Shown in pieces: positions 7,119 to 17,445 of a stretch of 50,764 bases of DNA. This DNA comes from Aureispira sp045105775 (lineage in GTDB: Bacteria > Bacteroidota > Bacteroidia > Chitinophagales > Saprospiraceae). The notes below the pieces were generated by a model. The model saw only the letters and a program-made list of their open reading frames with translations, was not told where the DNA came from and did not search any database. Location: contig JBGCDW010000029.1 in the NCBI GenBank assembly GCA_045105775.1, positions 1-50,764 on the forward strand, given 5' to 3'. The position numbers and the translations under genes are program-made. The stretch's first letter is position 1. Each line of letters opens with the position of its first letter.

Positions 7119-9992
7119 CTATCGAGTTTGAATGATTATTTTTCCTGAACTAATGCGTTCTTGATCGCCAAAGAGTTGGTAGAGATAGACTCCTGCTGGT
7201 AAGTTTTCTCGTGTTAAGGTGAGTTGATTGGTGGCGCTTTGTTGCTGTTTTACCAATTGTCCTGTTATGCTAAATACTTGCACCTGCAACTGTTCATATG
7301 CCTTTCCCTCTACGGCTATAGTTGTGTAGTCTGCAAAAGGATTGGGAAAGACCTTGACGGTAGCTTTGGGAGCACTAATCTTATCTACACTAATGACAAA
7401 CGAATTGATAAAATCACTACCAATGGTATGAAACACCGTATTGGTTATGATGGGTGGATTAAAATCAAAATAAATGGCTGCACGGTTCTCTATTCTAGTT
7501 CCATCGGGGTTGTTGGGTCTTTGATGAATGTTGAATTTAAAGAACCCATTAGACAAAGGCTCATTGACATTGCTGTCAGGGAGCATAATATGATTAAAAG
7601 TAACCACAAGAATACCATTTTCGCGCAATTGCCAGGTATAGGCATGGCTACTGGCTCCCATTACAATACTGGCTGGGTCTAGGGCAGCATCTAAGGTATC
7701 TACCACAACTACAGTGAACGCGGTATCAGTTCCTGTGTTCTGAAAACGAATGTGATAATTGAGGGCGGTGGTATTGTTGACATAATGATTGGCTTGGTAG
7801 CCTTGTGGTTGTGCATTTTTGTCATTGGGATCATAAGAACCTATATTGGCTTGGCAATCTACGGCCACAAAAGAACTGGTATTGCCCTGATAATACTGCC
7901 CCAAAATAGTAGGGGTGTTGAGGGGTATTCGACCACGACAACCAATATTATCTGCAATAGCTACAGGATCGCCCATTTCTGGTGGGAAACCACTTTCTTG
8001 ATTGGCCTCTATTCGATAATAATTGTCTCTAGTGGTGGGTATTGTGATCAAAGTGTCCATGCCTGCTCCCAATTGAAAGGGTGCTTGTCTGATCATTACA
8101 TGTTCTTCTACAATAGTATACATTCGCGTACTGCCCATGCTGCTTCCTCTGTTGTACAAACGAAAAGTGATCGAGTCGTTCGTACAAGTGCTGCTTGCAT
8201 CAATAATAGATCCCGTCCAAATAATGGGAGCGCAAACGGTATCAGGAAAAATATGTGCTTGCGAGCAATGGATCTGCCCCAAAGTTGTCGAATCACAATC
8301 TACGGTTACATACAGCACAAATGAATTGTTGTAAAACGCAGGCAATGTGCCCACATCAAAGCGATAAGTATTACCTGTTTGTTGTGTCAAGGCTATAGAA
8401 CTCGAATCATAGGTCAAATAAGGATCTAGGGTCACTTCTATGTAAGCATTTTGGGCAACCTTTGTTCCTATATTTCTATAATTGATCCTATAGTAAGATG
8501 GAAAACAACGCCTCAATCTGGGACTGCTAATCGCTACATCCAAGTGCAAACAACTGTCTGTTGCCTGCAAAGCAAAATTAATAGTATCTATACTGTTGGG
8601 AGTCGTAAGATTGACTTGCTGGGTATCAGGGCAAACGCTCCAATAGGGAGAATTTAAATTTGCATAAACCTTGTAGTTACCTGTATCTACTTCTAGATCA
8701 TACGAGCCATCTGGAGCTGTTGTGCCATAATGATATCGGTTACTATCTTTGGCAACGATAACTTGATTGGGTATAGCTGGTTCTCCTGCATCTTGGATAC
8801 AATTGTTGTTATAATCGTTGTAATAATGTCCGACAATATGATTGGAGTAAATCGCCCCTAAAGAGTCCATTGCCATCAAAAAAGGACCAGAGCCATTGTG
8901 TCCAAAAATAGTAAACCCACTTCCTCCTGTATTGCTATAAATCGTATAACCTTGGTCAGCTGCTACACCTGTCAGTAATCCACGATTCAAAACCAATTGT
9001 CCAGTGGCTGTTACGCGCACCAATGCAATTCTCTGGTACAAATAATTGGAAACCCCCGTCGCCACAAAATCTCCATTGTTCAACTCCACTGCATTGTACA
9101 ATCTGCCATCTCTGATCCCCCCAAATGGAACGGTTGTCCAAGTCCACTGGCTTGTTCCTGCCGCATCAATTTTTTGCATCATACTCAAGTCATCACCACC
9201 AGGCACCGACTGAAGCCCTAAGACTAGACACCCTCCATCATTGGTTGCCAATAATCCATGAGGGCGGTTGTAAGAGGTCGTATTATACGTTTGTTGCCAC
9301 AAAATAGTCCCTGAAGTATCGACTTTGATTAGACGCACATCTGTTCCTGTATACTGGCTAGGATTAGTAACTATCCCCTGATAACCAACGATCAAATAGT
9401 TGCCATCAGTCGTTTGTTTGGCACTCACTGCAAATTCTGTAACCGTCGTGTCATGCGTGTACAATTGTTGCCAAATCGTATTCCCAGCCGAATCTAACTT
9501 GGTGAGTCGCATGGTTCTCAAAGTAGTAGAATCGGTATAGGTATCGGCCATCAAAAATTCGTTGTGACTGGTCAATTCTATATCATGGTCATACAGATAA
9601 GGATAGCTCTGCAAACTTTGGTCACTAATAAACTGTCCTGTAGCAGTTAGGCGTAGCAATTGTCGATCAGAACCTGTTCTATTATCATAAAAAATTGCAT
9701 AGCTGCCGTCTACAGAAAATTGATGTACACCTCGTACTGTTTGTCTAAATTGTTTGGGCAATACATAATTCCATTGTACTTGCCCAAATGCATCCACTTT
9801 ACGTACAGTTACATCATCTACAAAAGCATTACCCGAGACTCCTGCTATAATATATCCGCCATCCGTTGTTTTTTGAGCCCGAGAATTAAAGTAACTCGCA
9901 CTAATATCATAATAGGTTTGCAGCCAGCCTTGAGCATACAAGCACTGTTGTCCACAAAAAGTAAAGACCAGTAGTAAAAATATATTCTTCAT
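7119..9992 (-). CDS. T9SS-sorted cell-surface protein with repeat N-terminus and DUF11-like domain
   Basis: The chosen start is the ATG at 9992, because MKNIFLLLVFTFCGQQCLYA is a clear signal peptide; an upstream in-frame start at 10043 would bury it. This gives 957 residues. The first ~370 residues hold propeller-type repeats (TTDGGYIIAG, TNDGGCLVLG). A carboxypeptidase-regulatory-like stretch follows (YNNNCIQDAGEPAIPNQVI). Then comes a Bacteroidota surface domain with SYDPNDKNAQPQG and YHIRFQNTGTDTAF, akin to DUF11. The last ~75 residues are a type A T9SS sorting domain (VFPNPFADYT ... LPAGVYLYQL). It is inferred to be exported across the outer membrane and anchored or released; the substrate is unknown. 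It is monocistronic with its own terminator. Confidence 0.88.
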   Translation of the reverse strand: MKNIFLLLVFTFCGQQCLYAQGWLQTYYDISASYFNSRAQKTTDGGYIIAGVSGNAFVDDVTVRKVDAFGQVQWNYVLPKQFRQTVRGVHQFSVDGSYAIFYDNRTGSDRQLLRLTATGQFISDQSLQSYPYLYDHDIELTSHNEFLMADTYTDSTTLRTMRLTKLDSAGNTIWQQLYTHDTTVTEFAVSAKQTTDGNYLIVGYQGIVTNPSQYTGTDVRLIKVDTSGTILWQQTYNTTSYNRPHGLLATNDGGCLVLGLQSVPGGDDLSMMQKIDAAGTSQWTWTTVPFGGIRDGRLYNAVELNNGDFVATGVSNYLYQRIALVRVTATGQLVLNRGLLTGVAADQGYTIYSNTGGSGFTIFGHNGSGPFLMAMDSLGAIYSNHIVGHYYNDYNNNCIQDAGEPAIPNQVIVAKDSNRYHYGTTAPDGSYDLEVDTGNYKVYANLNSPYWSVCPDTQQVNLTTPNSIDTINFALQATDSCLHLDVAISSPRLRRCFPSYYRINYRNIGTKVAQNAYIEVTLDPYLTYDSSSIALTQQTGNTYRFDVGTLPAFYNNSFVLYVTVDCDSTTLGQIHCSQAHIFPDTVCAPIIWTGSIIDASSTCTNDSITFRLYNRGSSMGSTRMYTIVEEHVMIRQAPFQLGAGMDTLITIPTTRDNYYRIEANQESGFPPEMGDPVAIADNIGCRGRIPLNTPTILGQYYQGNTSSFVAVDCQANIGSYDPNDKNAQPQGYQANHYVNNTTALNYHIRFQNTGTDTAFTVVVVDTLDAALDPASIVMGASSHAYTWQLRENGILVVTFNHIMLPDSNVNEPLSNGFFKFNIHQRPNNPDGTRIENRAAIYFDFNPPIITNTVFHTIGSDFINSFVISVDKISAPKATVKVFPNPFADYTTIAVEGKAYEQLQVQVFSITGQLVKQQQSATNQLTLTRENLPAGVYLYQLFGDQERISSGKIIIQTR

Positions 9993-10223
9993 AATAAATC
10001 TTATTGTTAAGGTTAGAGGAAATAGGAGGCTGCCTTTTTTCACTAGTACAATAATCTACAAAGCTGTGCAGAATAAAAATTACATTTTTTGGTGTTTTTA
10101 AGTTTTTCAAATTCTTCTAATCCTTTATTCATAGGCATTCTAGTATTTTTTTGTCGATATTTTTTATCTTAAACAGTGATTCAAAACGTTTTTTTCTTAC
10201 GAATGCCAATAAGCTACCTAATT

Positions 10224-11639
10224 ATGTACAAGTCTAAGGCCATCGCTATTTTTTATCAATTCTCTAGGGCAGAGAAGATTGCTTTTCGCAAATTTGTCCA
10301 TTCTCCTTATCACAATAGTAACAAAAAAGTTCAGGCATTACTAGAGCATCTTTATCCATTGGATAGCTACAAAGATCGCCCTCAATTGGATCGCAAAATT
10401 GTACACAAAGCGGTGTTTGGCAAAAAGTCTTTTAGTTGGCCTTCCTTGAGGCATGTTGCATCTGATTTGACGCTGTTGTTAGAGCGTTTTTTAGTGTTAG
10501 AACAAGAGGAATCGATAATTAAAGAGCAACTGCAATTGGCCAAGATTTATCAGCAAAAGAACCTAGCTTACTTGGCTGCACAGAGTTTTAGAAAAGCAGA
10601 AAAAGCACTGGCCAATTATTCTTACAAAGATCAACAAGCCTTAGATTTGACTTATTTGTTGGAACAAAACCGCCAACATCAAGCACTAGAAAAAGATAGA
10701 GCTGCCGCTAATAATATACAAGCGCTGAACAGTACCTTTGACCAACAATACATTGCGGGCAAACTCAAACATGCTTGTCGCATTATTTCGTACCAACGCA
10801 TGTACAAACAAGAATATGACTTGGGGTTATTGCCTGCTGTATTGGAATACCTACAGCAACAGCCACAACAACTAGAAGTGCCCCTCATTGCTATTTATTA
10901 TTACTACTATCAAGCTAGTACCGCACCAGAAGGATCCACGGTATATTTTCAGCAATTCAAGCAGTATTTATTTGAATACCAAGAGGTATTGGAACAGGAA
11001 GAGGTCAAGGATTTGTATGTTTTAGCCACCAACTACAGCATCAAATTGCTCAACAAAACCCCACAGCAGGAGCAAATTATAGCCACTTTTGAGTTGTATC
11101 AAAAAGCATTGCATCAAGGGGCCTTGTTGGAACAAGGGCGCATAAGTCCCTTTGCTTTTACCAATATAGTTGCCGTGGCATTGGGTGCTCAGAAGTTTGA
11201 ATGGACGGCTCAATTTTTGGAAGCGTATTCCGTTTATTTGCCCCCCAAACTTCAGGCTGCTTATGTCGCTTATAATTACGCTCGTTGGCATTTTTATCAG
11301 GGGCAATATCAAGCGGCGGCTGATTTGATTAGTGCAGAAGATTTTGAAGATGTGCATTTGAATTTATCGGCCAAAATACTATTGCTCAAAGTCTATTATG
11401 CCTTGGATGAAATACAGTTATTGGAGGGCTTGCTCAATCGTTTTAGTACCTTCTTGAGTCGAAAAAAAGAATTGGCTTACCACAAGAAAAACTACAACAA
11501 TATCATCCGTTTTACCAGACGCTTAGTAGCCCTTAATCCTTATTCTGAGAAAGCTAAAAAGAAATTGCGCCAAGAAATTGAAGTTGCCCCCCTACTAACA
11601 GAGCGCACCTGGTTGCTGGAACAATTGAATCAAGTATAA
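10224..11639 (+). CDS. Unrecognised helical protein, about 471 residues
   Basis: The start is uncertain. The ATG at 10224 (MYKSKAIAIFYQFSRAEKIA) looks best; an ATG at 10203 and a GTG at 10176 are in frame upstream. There is no signal peptide and no membrane segment. The protein is rich in Q, L, Y, A and K with regularly spaced aromatic and alanine residues (for example YQQKNLAYLAAQSFRKAEKA), suggesting a helical-hairpin (TPR-like) solenoid. I do not recognise a family motif. It stands alone, divergent from the T9SS gene and convergent with the susD-like gene, and shares the bidirectional hairpin at 11664. Confidence 0.75.
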   Translation: MYKSKAIAIFYQFSRAEKIAFRKFVHSPYHNSNKKVQALLEHLYPLDSYKDRPQLDRKIVHKAVFGKKSFSWPSLRHVASDLTLLLERFLVLEQEESIIKEQLQLAKIYQQKNLAYLAAQSFRKAEKALANYSYKDQQALDLTYLLEQNRQHQALEKDRAAANNIQALNSTFDQQYIAGKLKHACRIISYQRMYKQEYDLGLLPAVLEYLQQQPQQLEVPLIAIYYYYYQASTAPEGSTVYFQQFKQYLFEYQEVLEQEEVKDLYVLATNYSIKLLNKTPQQEQIIATFELYQKALHQGALLEQGRISPFAFTNIVAVALGAQKFEWTAQFLEAYSVYLPPKLQAAYVAYNYARWHFYQGQYQAAADLISAEDFEDVHLNLSAKILLLKVYYALDEIQLLEGLLNRFSTFLSRKKELAYHKKNYNNIIRFTRRLVALNPYSEKAKKKLRQEIEVAPLLTERTWLLEQLNQV

Positions 11640-11663
11640 GATATAGCACTTATGAGCATAAAA

Positions 11664-11696
11664 AAAGCCGTTCTAGCACTAGGCTAGAACGGCTTT
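11664..11696. terminator. Bidirectional terminator between convergent genes
   Basis: A perfect 14-base stem (aaagccgttctagc / gctagaacggcttt) with a 5-base loop lies between the convergent gene ending at 11639 and the susD-like gene ending at 11722. A/T runs on both sides suit both directions. Confidence 0.85.
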
Positions 11697-11721
11697 ATAA
11701 TATGTATTTAACTAGAAAGGA

Positions 11722-13215
11722 TTAGTTAACATCCCACCATAGTTTAGTCTCATAAGCATCAGCACCTCCTAATGCTACAACACCAGTTTGGTATTGCTCA
11801 CCATTTAAGGTCATTTCATCAGTAGGATAGATCATACGATTTGGAATACCAGTTCCCATTAGTGTACCACCAGCAGGAGCTTGTAAAATACCAAAATCTA
11901 ATCTTCTGTACTCAGCCCATCCTTGAACACCTTGCATATACAAAGCAATCCATTTTTGACGACCAATTACTTCTCTCCAAGTTTGAGTACCCATCAATGT
12001 AGTATAATCTACTTCTGGTCGAGCCAAGTAGTTCGTAATATCAGTAGCAGAAAGTGTACCCGCTACATCCCAGTATTCCATAGAAGCAGTAACACCATTG
12101 TTGTAGTGTGTTGCAGCAGCACCAGCACCACTCATTCCACGTTCAGCAGCTTCTGCCAATAGGAACTCTACTTGTGCATAGTCCATGAAGATACCAGGAG
12201 CCGTTTCTGCCAATACTTGTGCATTTCTTTGAGAAATGTCAGCATCTGCAGTCAAAGCAGCATCTGCCTCTGTAAGACCGTATACTTCTCCAACAAAAGT
12301 ACCACCATTAGCAGTAGGAGTGTAGAAGAAACCAACACGAGGATCACCCAAACGAGCTAACTCATCTACCATAGTGTTAGAAGCAGCAAAGTCATTACGA
12401 GTTTTGTAATCTTCAGCAAGTGGATTGTTGTTTGGCGCACCATTCATGTAAGGAAACAAAGCATTGTCTGCATTAGAAGTCATTACACCAGCAGTGATTG
12501 CCTCACTAACAGCAGTAGCAGCTTCAGTAGGTTTTACATCCGCCATACGCATAGCTACACGCATTTTTAGAGAGTTGGCAAATTTCTTCCATTTAGCAAC
12601 ATCACCATTGTAGATCATATCACCTTTAACAGATCCATCGGTATCGTCAAATCTTGCAATTGCATCATTCAACATAGCGAGTAACCCTGTGTACACTTCC
12701 TCTTGAGAATCGTATTTAGGGAAAGGGAATTCAGCTCCTCCCAATGCTTGAGAGAAAGGAATTGGTCCCCAGGAATCGGTCATATTTTGATACAACCAAG
12801 CTTGCAATGTTTTAGCGATAGCAATTTGGTTATCATTGGCTCCAAAACCTACATAATCACCTGGTTCACTTTCATTCAAACGGATTATTTCTTGTAAATC
12901 CTGTAGAGAACGAGTGTAAAAGAATGACCAGTAGTTGTTGGTAATACCAACACGTAGCGCGTATCTAGATTCTGCACTATATTGGTTAGAAGCCCAGTAT
13001 TGAGCCAATTGGTTTCCACGACGACCATTAAACCACTCATCCCAAGTAAAATCCATCATTGACTTTTGAGCATTTGTCAAAAGAAAAGAGGTAGATGTAG
13101 TAGTTGAATTGTTAGGATCTGTGTTGATCTTCTCAAAGTCACAGGCCGTGAAAATTAGACCAAAGGCAGCACATAATAGTGAAGTCTTCAGAATTTTATT
13201 TAAATGAATTTTCAT
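11722..13215 (-). CDS. SusD/RagB-like outer-membrane nutrient-binding lipoprotein
   Basis: 497 residues. The signal peptide ends in a lipobox (LIFTAC, C25). The helical SusD_RagB-type body opens with INTDPNNSTTT and the later motif AQYWASNQYS; it resembles the SusD-like subfamily that starts with NTDPN. In the Sus family this lipoprotein sits at the cell surface as a lid over the SusC channel and captures oligosaccharide or peptide ligands. It lies 30 bases behind the susC-like gene in the same direction, so they form one operon. No glycoside hydrolase or regulator is beside it, so the substrate cannot be named. Confidence 0.93.
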   Translation of the reverse strand: MKIHLNKILKTSLLCAAFGLIFTACDFEKINTDPNNSTTTSTSFLLTNAQKSMMDFTWDEWFNGRRGNQLAQYWASNQYSAESRYALRVGITNNYWSFFYTRSLQDLQEIIRLNESEPGDYVGFGANDNQIAIAKTLQAWLYQNMTDSWGPIPFSQALGGAEFPFPKYDSQEEVYTGLLAMLNDAIARFDDTDGSVKGDMIYNGDVAKWKKFANSLKMRVAMRMADVKPTEAATAVSEAITAGVMTSNADNALFPYMNGAPNNNPLAEDYKTRNDFAASNTMVDELARLGDPRVGFFYTPTANGGTFVGEVYGLTEADAALTADADISQRNAQVLAETAPGIFMDYAQVEFLLAEAAERGMSGAGAAATHYNNGVTASMEYWDVAGTLSATDITNYLARPEVDYTTLMGTQTWREVIGRQKWIALYMQGVQGWAEYRRLDFGILQAPAGGTLMGTGIPNRMIYPTDEMTLNGEQYQTGVVALGGADAYETKLWWDVN

Positions 13216-13245
13216 ATCAATTCGTTAATTTTACGTTAGTAATTA

Positions 13246-16200
13246 TTAGAATTTCAAGTTTAGGTTCACCCCAATAGAACGTTCTGTTGGCAATTGACCA
13301 CCTTCAAAACCTTGTACGTTTCCAGCATTTACAGCTGCTTCAGGGTCAATGTTTGGTGCATTTCTATGTAGGATAGCAATGTTTCTTGCCATTACAGAAA
13401 GAGATACATCTCTAAATGGAGTTTTTCCAAACAATTTGTCAGGGAAAGTATAACCCAAACGTGCTTCTCTGAATTTGATAAAACTAGCGTCATAAACATC
13501 CGCAGCGTTTACTACAAAACCTTGATTCAAGAAGAAGTGGTCTTGTGCATCAATATTCACATCATTTGCATTTCCAGTGCTTACCCAGTCGCCATTAGCA
13601 TCTTGAGTAGCAGACATACCATCTACCACAACACCATCTGTACGAATACTTCCTTCAGCAGTAACATCCAATACACCAGAGTATTTACCCCATTGGTTAC
13701 TCAAAGAGAATACTTTACCTCCAGCTTGGAAGTCAAACAACATAAACAAAGAGAAACCTTTGTAAGAAAGTGTAGTAGACAAACCACCTGTAAAGTCAGC
13801 CAATACAGAACCCAATTCTTGGTTAGCAGCAGTAGCATAAGTACCATTAGGCTTTACTAGTTTGTTTCCAGCATCATCGTATACGTAATCAGTACCTACA
13901 AAAGTACCATAAGTCTGTCCTACTCTAGCTTCTAGAGCTACACCAAATAGAGAAGATAAACGAATGTTATCTACACCATCAGCCAAAGAAAGAACTGTAT
14001 TGTCGTTCTTAGCAAAGTTGAATCCTAAATCCCAACGGAAACCACTCTTAGTTTTAACAGGAGTACCATAAGCTGCGATTTCAATACCATAGTTTAATAC
14101 ATTTCCTGCATTCAATACACGAGAAGTATAGCCTGTAGAACCAGATTGAGAAACGTTGAAGATTAAGTCAGAAGTAACTTGGTTGTAGTAAGTAACATCA
14201 ATACCCAAACGATCATTGAAGAATCTCAAATCCAAACCAGTTTCAAAAGCGTTTGTACGCTCTGGTCTTAGATCAGCATTTTTCAAAGAGTTAGTAACAG
14301 TAGTAGCACCATTGCTACCAAAGCTAGGATTGGTGATATAAGTATTTACCAATTGGTAAGGGCTTTGTGCACCAGCACCAGCCAAACCATAAGAAGCTCT
14401 AAATTTACCAAAAGAGAAAATATCATTCTTAGGTAACAATTCAGAGAAAACAAAACTCAATCCAGCAGAACCATAAGCGAAAACATTGTTCTCAACAGGT
14501 AAGGTAGAGTTGGCATCAATACGACCGTTCAAATCTAAGTATAAGAAATCTCTAAAGCCAATAGAAGCATTAGCCATAGTAGAGAAAATCTCCAAACGGA
14601 AAGTTTGGTCAGTAATACTGATAGGAGAAACTGAATTGCTCAAGTTGTACAAACCTGGCGTGTTCAATCCACCTTGTGTAGCAGAAATATTGTTGCTGTT
14701 CAAATCTGTACGGTAGTTAACCCCTACAAAAGCAGACAAAGATACATCTTCACCAAAACGTGTGTTGTAATCAAAGCGACCTTCAAAGTTGCTTTCTCTT
14801 CTTGTACGTAATGCTTCAGAATAACCTGCTTCATTCACACCACCTACAGCCGTCCACTCTTCGCGACGATCAGTATAGAAATCAGTCATAGCACGAGCAG
14901 TAAAGCTCAATCCTTCAACAATCTCATAACGTAAACCAACGTTTCCAAAGAGACGCTCTCTGTTATCTCTTTGTCCATTCTCATAACGATCCCAGAAAGG
15001 ATTATCCCAGTATTTAGGGCTTCCATCCGCTTCAGAGTTTCTGTTCCAAGTACGCTGAGTTCCATCAGGACTCTTGTAATCTCTCAAACGATCCATGTTC
15101 AATTGTCTTTGGAACCACTGGTTGAATTGGCTCATAATAGAAACACCATAACCAGTGTTTGGACGACCTTGACCATTGTTAGATACGTAATTGATAGAAG
15201 TGAATGCTTTCAATTTGTTAGTGAAGTTGTAACTTCCGCTGAACGCCAAGTTATGACGTGTCAAAGAAGAATTCACTTGTGTACCTGTTTGGTGAACGTT
15301 AGCATACGACAAACGGAAAGCACCAGTAGTGTTTGCACCGTTGATCGAAATACTGTTGGTTGCCAAGATACCAGTCTGAAAGAAATCCTCTACGTTAGTA
15401 GGATTAGCATCCCAAGCTCTAGTTTGACCAAAGTTAGCAGGATCAGCAGGATCATAAGAATCCCATTGTCTTACTTGTTGACCATTCAATTCTGGTCCCC
15501 AGCTACCATCGTAACCAAAGTCAGCTACCATTTGATTGGTATCCATAATAGATCTACCAAACGTGTTACCAGCACCTCCACCATAACGGTTTTGGTAACT
15601 AGGCAATACAGCTACTTCATTGAACTGAATTCCAGAGTTAATAGATACACCAATAGCAGAACGAGCATCTTCTGCTCCAGAGCCTTTTTTGGTAGTAATC
15701 ATGATAACACCATTTGCACCACGATCACCATACAAAGCAGCACCAGCTGGTCCTTTTAATACATTGATAGACGCAATGTCATCTGGATTTACATCCGCAA
15801 TAGCATTACCGTAATCATATCCACCAGCACCACGCTGCTGGTTTCCGTCGGTAAAGTTAGAGTTATCCATTGGTACTCCATCTACTACGAATAAAGGCTG
15901 GTTATTACCTAAAATAGATCCAGCACCACGCAAGATAATACGAGTAGAACCACCCAAGTTAGAAGAACCCGTGATTTGTACACCAGCTACTTTACCTTGT
16001 AATGTGTTCAAGAAATTCGCATCTCTTGTTTTGGTGATTTCATCACCACTTACTTCTTGAGAAGAATATCCCAATGTTTTCTCCTTACGAGAAATACCCA
16101 AAGCAGTTACTACTACTTTTTCTAGGTCTACTCCTTCGGACATAGTTACATCAATGGAAGCTTTACCTTCGATTGCTATTTCCTGAGTAGCATATCCAAT

Positions 16201-16419
16201 ATAACTAAATATTAATGCCTCGGCATTTTCTGGCACTTCAAGCATGTATTTACCATCCAAATCGGTGGTAGTTCCTAAAGCTGTGCCTTTTACCAAAACT
16301 GTTGCTCCAATAACTGGTTCTCCGCCTTCATCAGTTACAGTGCCAGAGAGATTACTCTGAGCATAAACTGTCCCTAAAGAAAAGAGAAGCAACACTAGCA
16401 ACGTGTTGAATAATTTCAT
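13246..16419 (-). CDS. SusC/RagA-like TonB-dependent outer-membrane transporter
   Basis: 1057 residues. The signal peptide is MKLFNTLLVLLLFSLGTVYA. A carboxypeptidase-regulatory-like domain follows at about 22-100 (GTVTDEGGEPVIGATVLVKG). The TonB box/linker is VVVTALGISRKEK at about 103, and the plug has VDGVPMDN and GPAGAALYGDRGANGVIMIT. A 22-strand type barrel ends in aromatic-terminated IGVNLNLKF. This is the SusC family, which imports SusD-captured ligands with TonB energy. A promoter-like element lies just upstream (16463-16470). The coding sequence uses a narrow codon set, suggesting high expression. It is followed at 30 bases by the susD-like gene. Confidence 0.96.
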   Translation of the reverse strand: MKLFNTLLVLLLFSLGTVYAQSNLSGTVTDEGGEPVIGATVLVKGTALGTTTDLDGKYMLEVPENAEALIFSYIGYATQEIAIEGKASIDVTMSEGVDLEKVVVTALGISRKEKTLGYSSQEVSGDEITKTRDANFLNTLQGKVAGVQITGSSNLGGSTRIILRGAGSILGNNQPLFVVDGVPMDNSNFTDGNQQRGAGGYDYGNAIADVNPDDIASINVLKGPAGAALYGDRGANGVIMITTKKGSGAEDARSAIGVSINSGIQFNEVAVLPSYQNRYGGGAGNTFGRSIMDTNQMVADFGYDGSWGPELNGQQVRQWDSYDPADPANFGQTRAWDANPTNVEDFFQTGILATNSISINGANTTGAFRLSYANVHQTGTQVNSSLTRHNLAFSGSYNFTNKLKAFTSINYVSNNGQGRPNTGYGVSIMSQFNQWFQRQLNMDRLRDYKSPDGTQRTWNRNSEADGSPKYWDNPFWDRYENGQRDNRERLFGNVGLRYEIVEGLSFTARAMTDFYTDRREEWTAVGGVNEAGYSEALRTRRESNFEGRFDYNTRFGEDVSLSAFVGVNYRTDLNSNNISATQGGLNTPGLYNLSNSVSPISITDQTFRLEIFSTMANASIGFRDFLYLDLNGRIDANSTLPVENNVFAYGSAGLSFVFSELLPKNDIFSFGKFRASYGLAGAGAQSPYQLVNTYITNPSFGSNGATTVTNSLKNADLRPERTNAFETGLDLRFFNDRLGIDVTYYNQVTSDLIFNVSQSGSTGYTSRVLNAGNVLNYGIEIAAYGTPVKTKSGFRWDLGFNFAKNDNTVLSLADGVDNIRLSSLFGVALEARVGQTYGTFVGTDYVYDDAGNKLVKPNGTYATAANQELGSVLADFTGGLSTTLSYKGFSLFMLFDFQAGGKVFSLSNQWGKYSGVLDVTAEGSIRTDGVVVDGMSATQDANGDWVSTGNANDVNIDAQDHFFLNQGFVVNAADVYDASFIKFREARLGYTFPDKLFGKTPFRDVSLSVMARNIAILHRNAPNIDPEAAVNAGNVQGFEGGQLPTERSIGVNLNLKF

Positions 16420-16462
16420 AAAAAACCTGTTTTTTGAGGTTAAATAAAAGTACTTTACGCCA

Positions 16463-16470
16463 CAAATGTA
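16463..16470 (-). promoter_or_regulatory. Bacteroidota -7 element upstream of susC-like gene
   Basis: On the minus strand the sequence TACATTTG fits TAnnTTTG. A TTG about 23 bases further upstream may be the -33 element, a slightly long spacing. The leader to the ATG at 16419 would be about 35-40 bases. Confidence 0.5.
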
Positions 16471-16860
16471 CTGATAAAAGTTTGGTAGAGTAACAATTCG
16501 TTAATGTTTTTTTAACTGCTTAGGGAGTGTTTCTCATACGATCAGATGTTTTTTTTAACAAAAATCTAAGAAAAAAAGTAGTTTGAAATTATTTTCTTCA
16601 ACCCAAACATAGATTTACAATAAGGTGATAATTAACAAAATAGCGTTTGGTGTGGCAAAAAACAAAGAACCATTTTACCCCTATTTAGATTTTTGTTCGC
16701 TCTCTTAAAATTTGACCTTGTCTTTGAGAAAAAATGACACTCTATTGCTCAAAAACAACAAACAAACGCTCGCAAAGTGATATTTCAATTTCGCCCAAAA
16801 CGATCTCTCCTTATAGTAATATCATTTTTATTTTTTGAGAAAAAATATTAATTGCCTGCT
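16471..16860. other. AT-rich intergenic region, nothing recognised
   Basis: This region lies between the susC-like promoter and the end of the isomerase gene. It contains A/T runs and no open frame, hairpin terminator or RNA gene that I can support. Confidence 0.4.
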
Positions 16861-17445
16861 CTATTCTCCAAAAAGTGCTTTTTCCACCAACTCGCAAACG
16901 GCATGTCCCATCAATAAGTGTGTTTCCTGAATTCTAGGAGTAATCGTAGAGGGCACTTTGCAAAGAAAATCAGCAAATGGAACCACCTTTCCGCCTCCTG
17001 CCCCTGTCCACGCAATGGTTGTGACCCCCTGCCCTTGAGCTTGTTGCAATGCCTTAACAATATTAGCAGAATTACCAGAAGTGGATAAACCAATCAACAC
17101 ATCCCCTTTCTTACATTTGGCCTGAACCAACCGTTTGTAGACCTCGGTAAAATCATAATCATTGGCTACTGCAGTTATGTAAGAGCTATTCACATGCAAT
17201 GCTTCCGAGAAAAGTGGTGCTCGATCCAAATAAAAACGTCCAGAAAACTCCGCTGCCAAATGCTGGGCATCGGCTGCACTTCCGCCATTCCCACACCACA
17301 AGACCTTACCTCCTGCTTGAAAACAGGCAATCACATGAGGAACAATTTTTTGCAAGGTATCCATACATGCCATATCCAGCAACAATTTTTGTTTGGTATC
17401 AATAGAGTCTTGAATAATTTGACGCAGTTGTTTTGGTACTTTCAT
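16861..17445 (-). CDS. gmhA: Sedoheptulose-7-phosphate isomerase-like SIS-domain protein
   Basis: The chosen start is the ATG at 17445 (MKVPKQLRQIIQDS), giving 194 residues, the usual GmhA length; the upstream extension to 17547 has a non-homologous, Cys/Tyr-rich look. The SIS phosphosugar fold is shown by VLWCGNGGSAADAQHLAAEF, LSTSGNSANIVKAL and a C-terminal ETHLLMGHAVCELVE, which holds the histidine expected at the active site. GmhA makes D-glycero-D-manno-heptose-7-phosphate for the lipopolysaccharide core. The close paralogue DiaA, a replication factor, has the same fold and cannot be fully excluded. It is divergent from cinA with a 250-base gap. Confidence 0.85.
   Translation of the reverse strand: MKVPKQLRQIIQDSIDTKQKLLLDMACMDTLQKIVPHVIACFQAGGKVLWCGNGGSAADAQHLAAEFSGRFYLDRAPLFSEALHVNSSYITAVANDYDFTEVYKRLVQAKCKKGDVLIGLSTSGNSANIVKALQQAQGQGVTTIAWTGAGGGKVVPFADFLCKVPSTITPRIQETHLLMGHAVCELVEKALFGE

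Noticed and set aside
10176..10223. Upstream GTG and ATG starts for the helical protein
   Set aside because: The extra residues are hydrophobic but do not make a signal peptide, and the ATG at 10224 starts the charged helical body; kept only as alternatives.
14971..15759. 262-codon open frame on the plus strand antisense to the susC-like gene
   Set aside because: It is Ser/Thr/Ile/Arg-rich with no motif and lies wholly inside a well-supported TonB-dependent transporter gene, whose narrow codon use leaves the opposite frame open.
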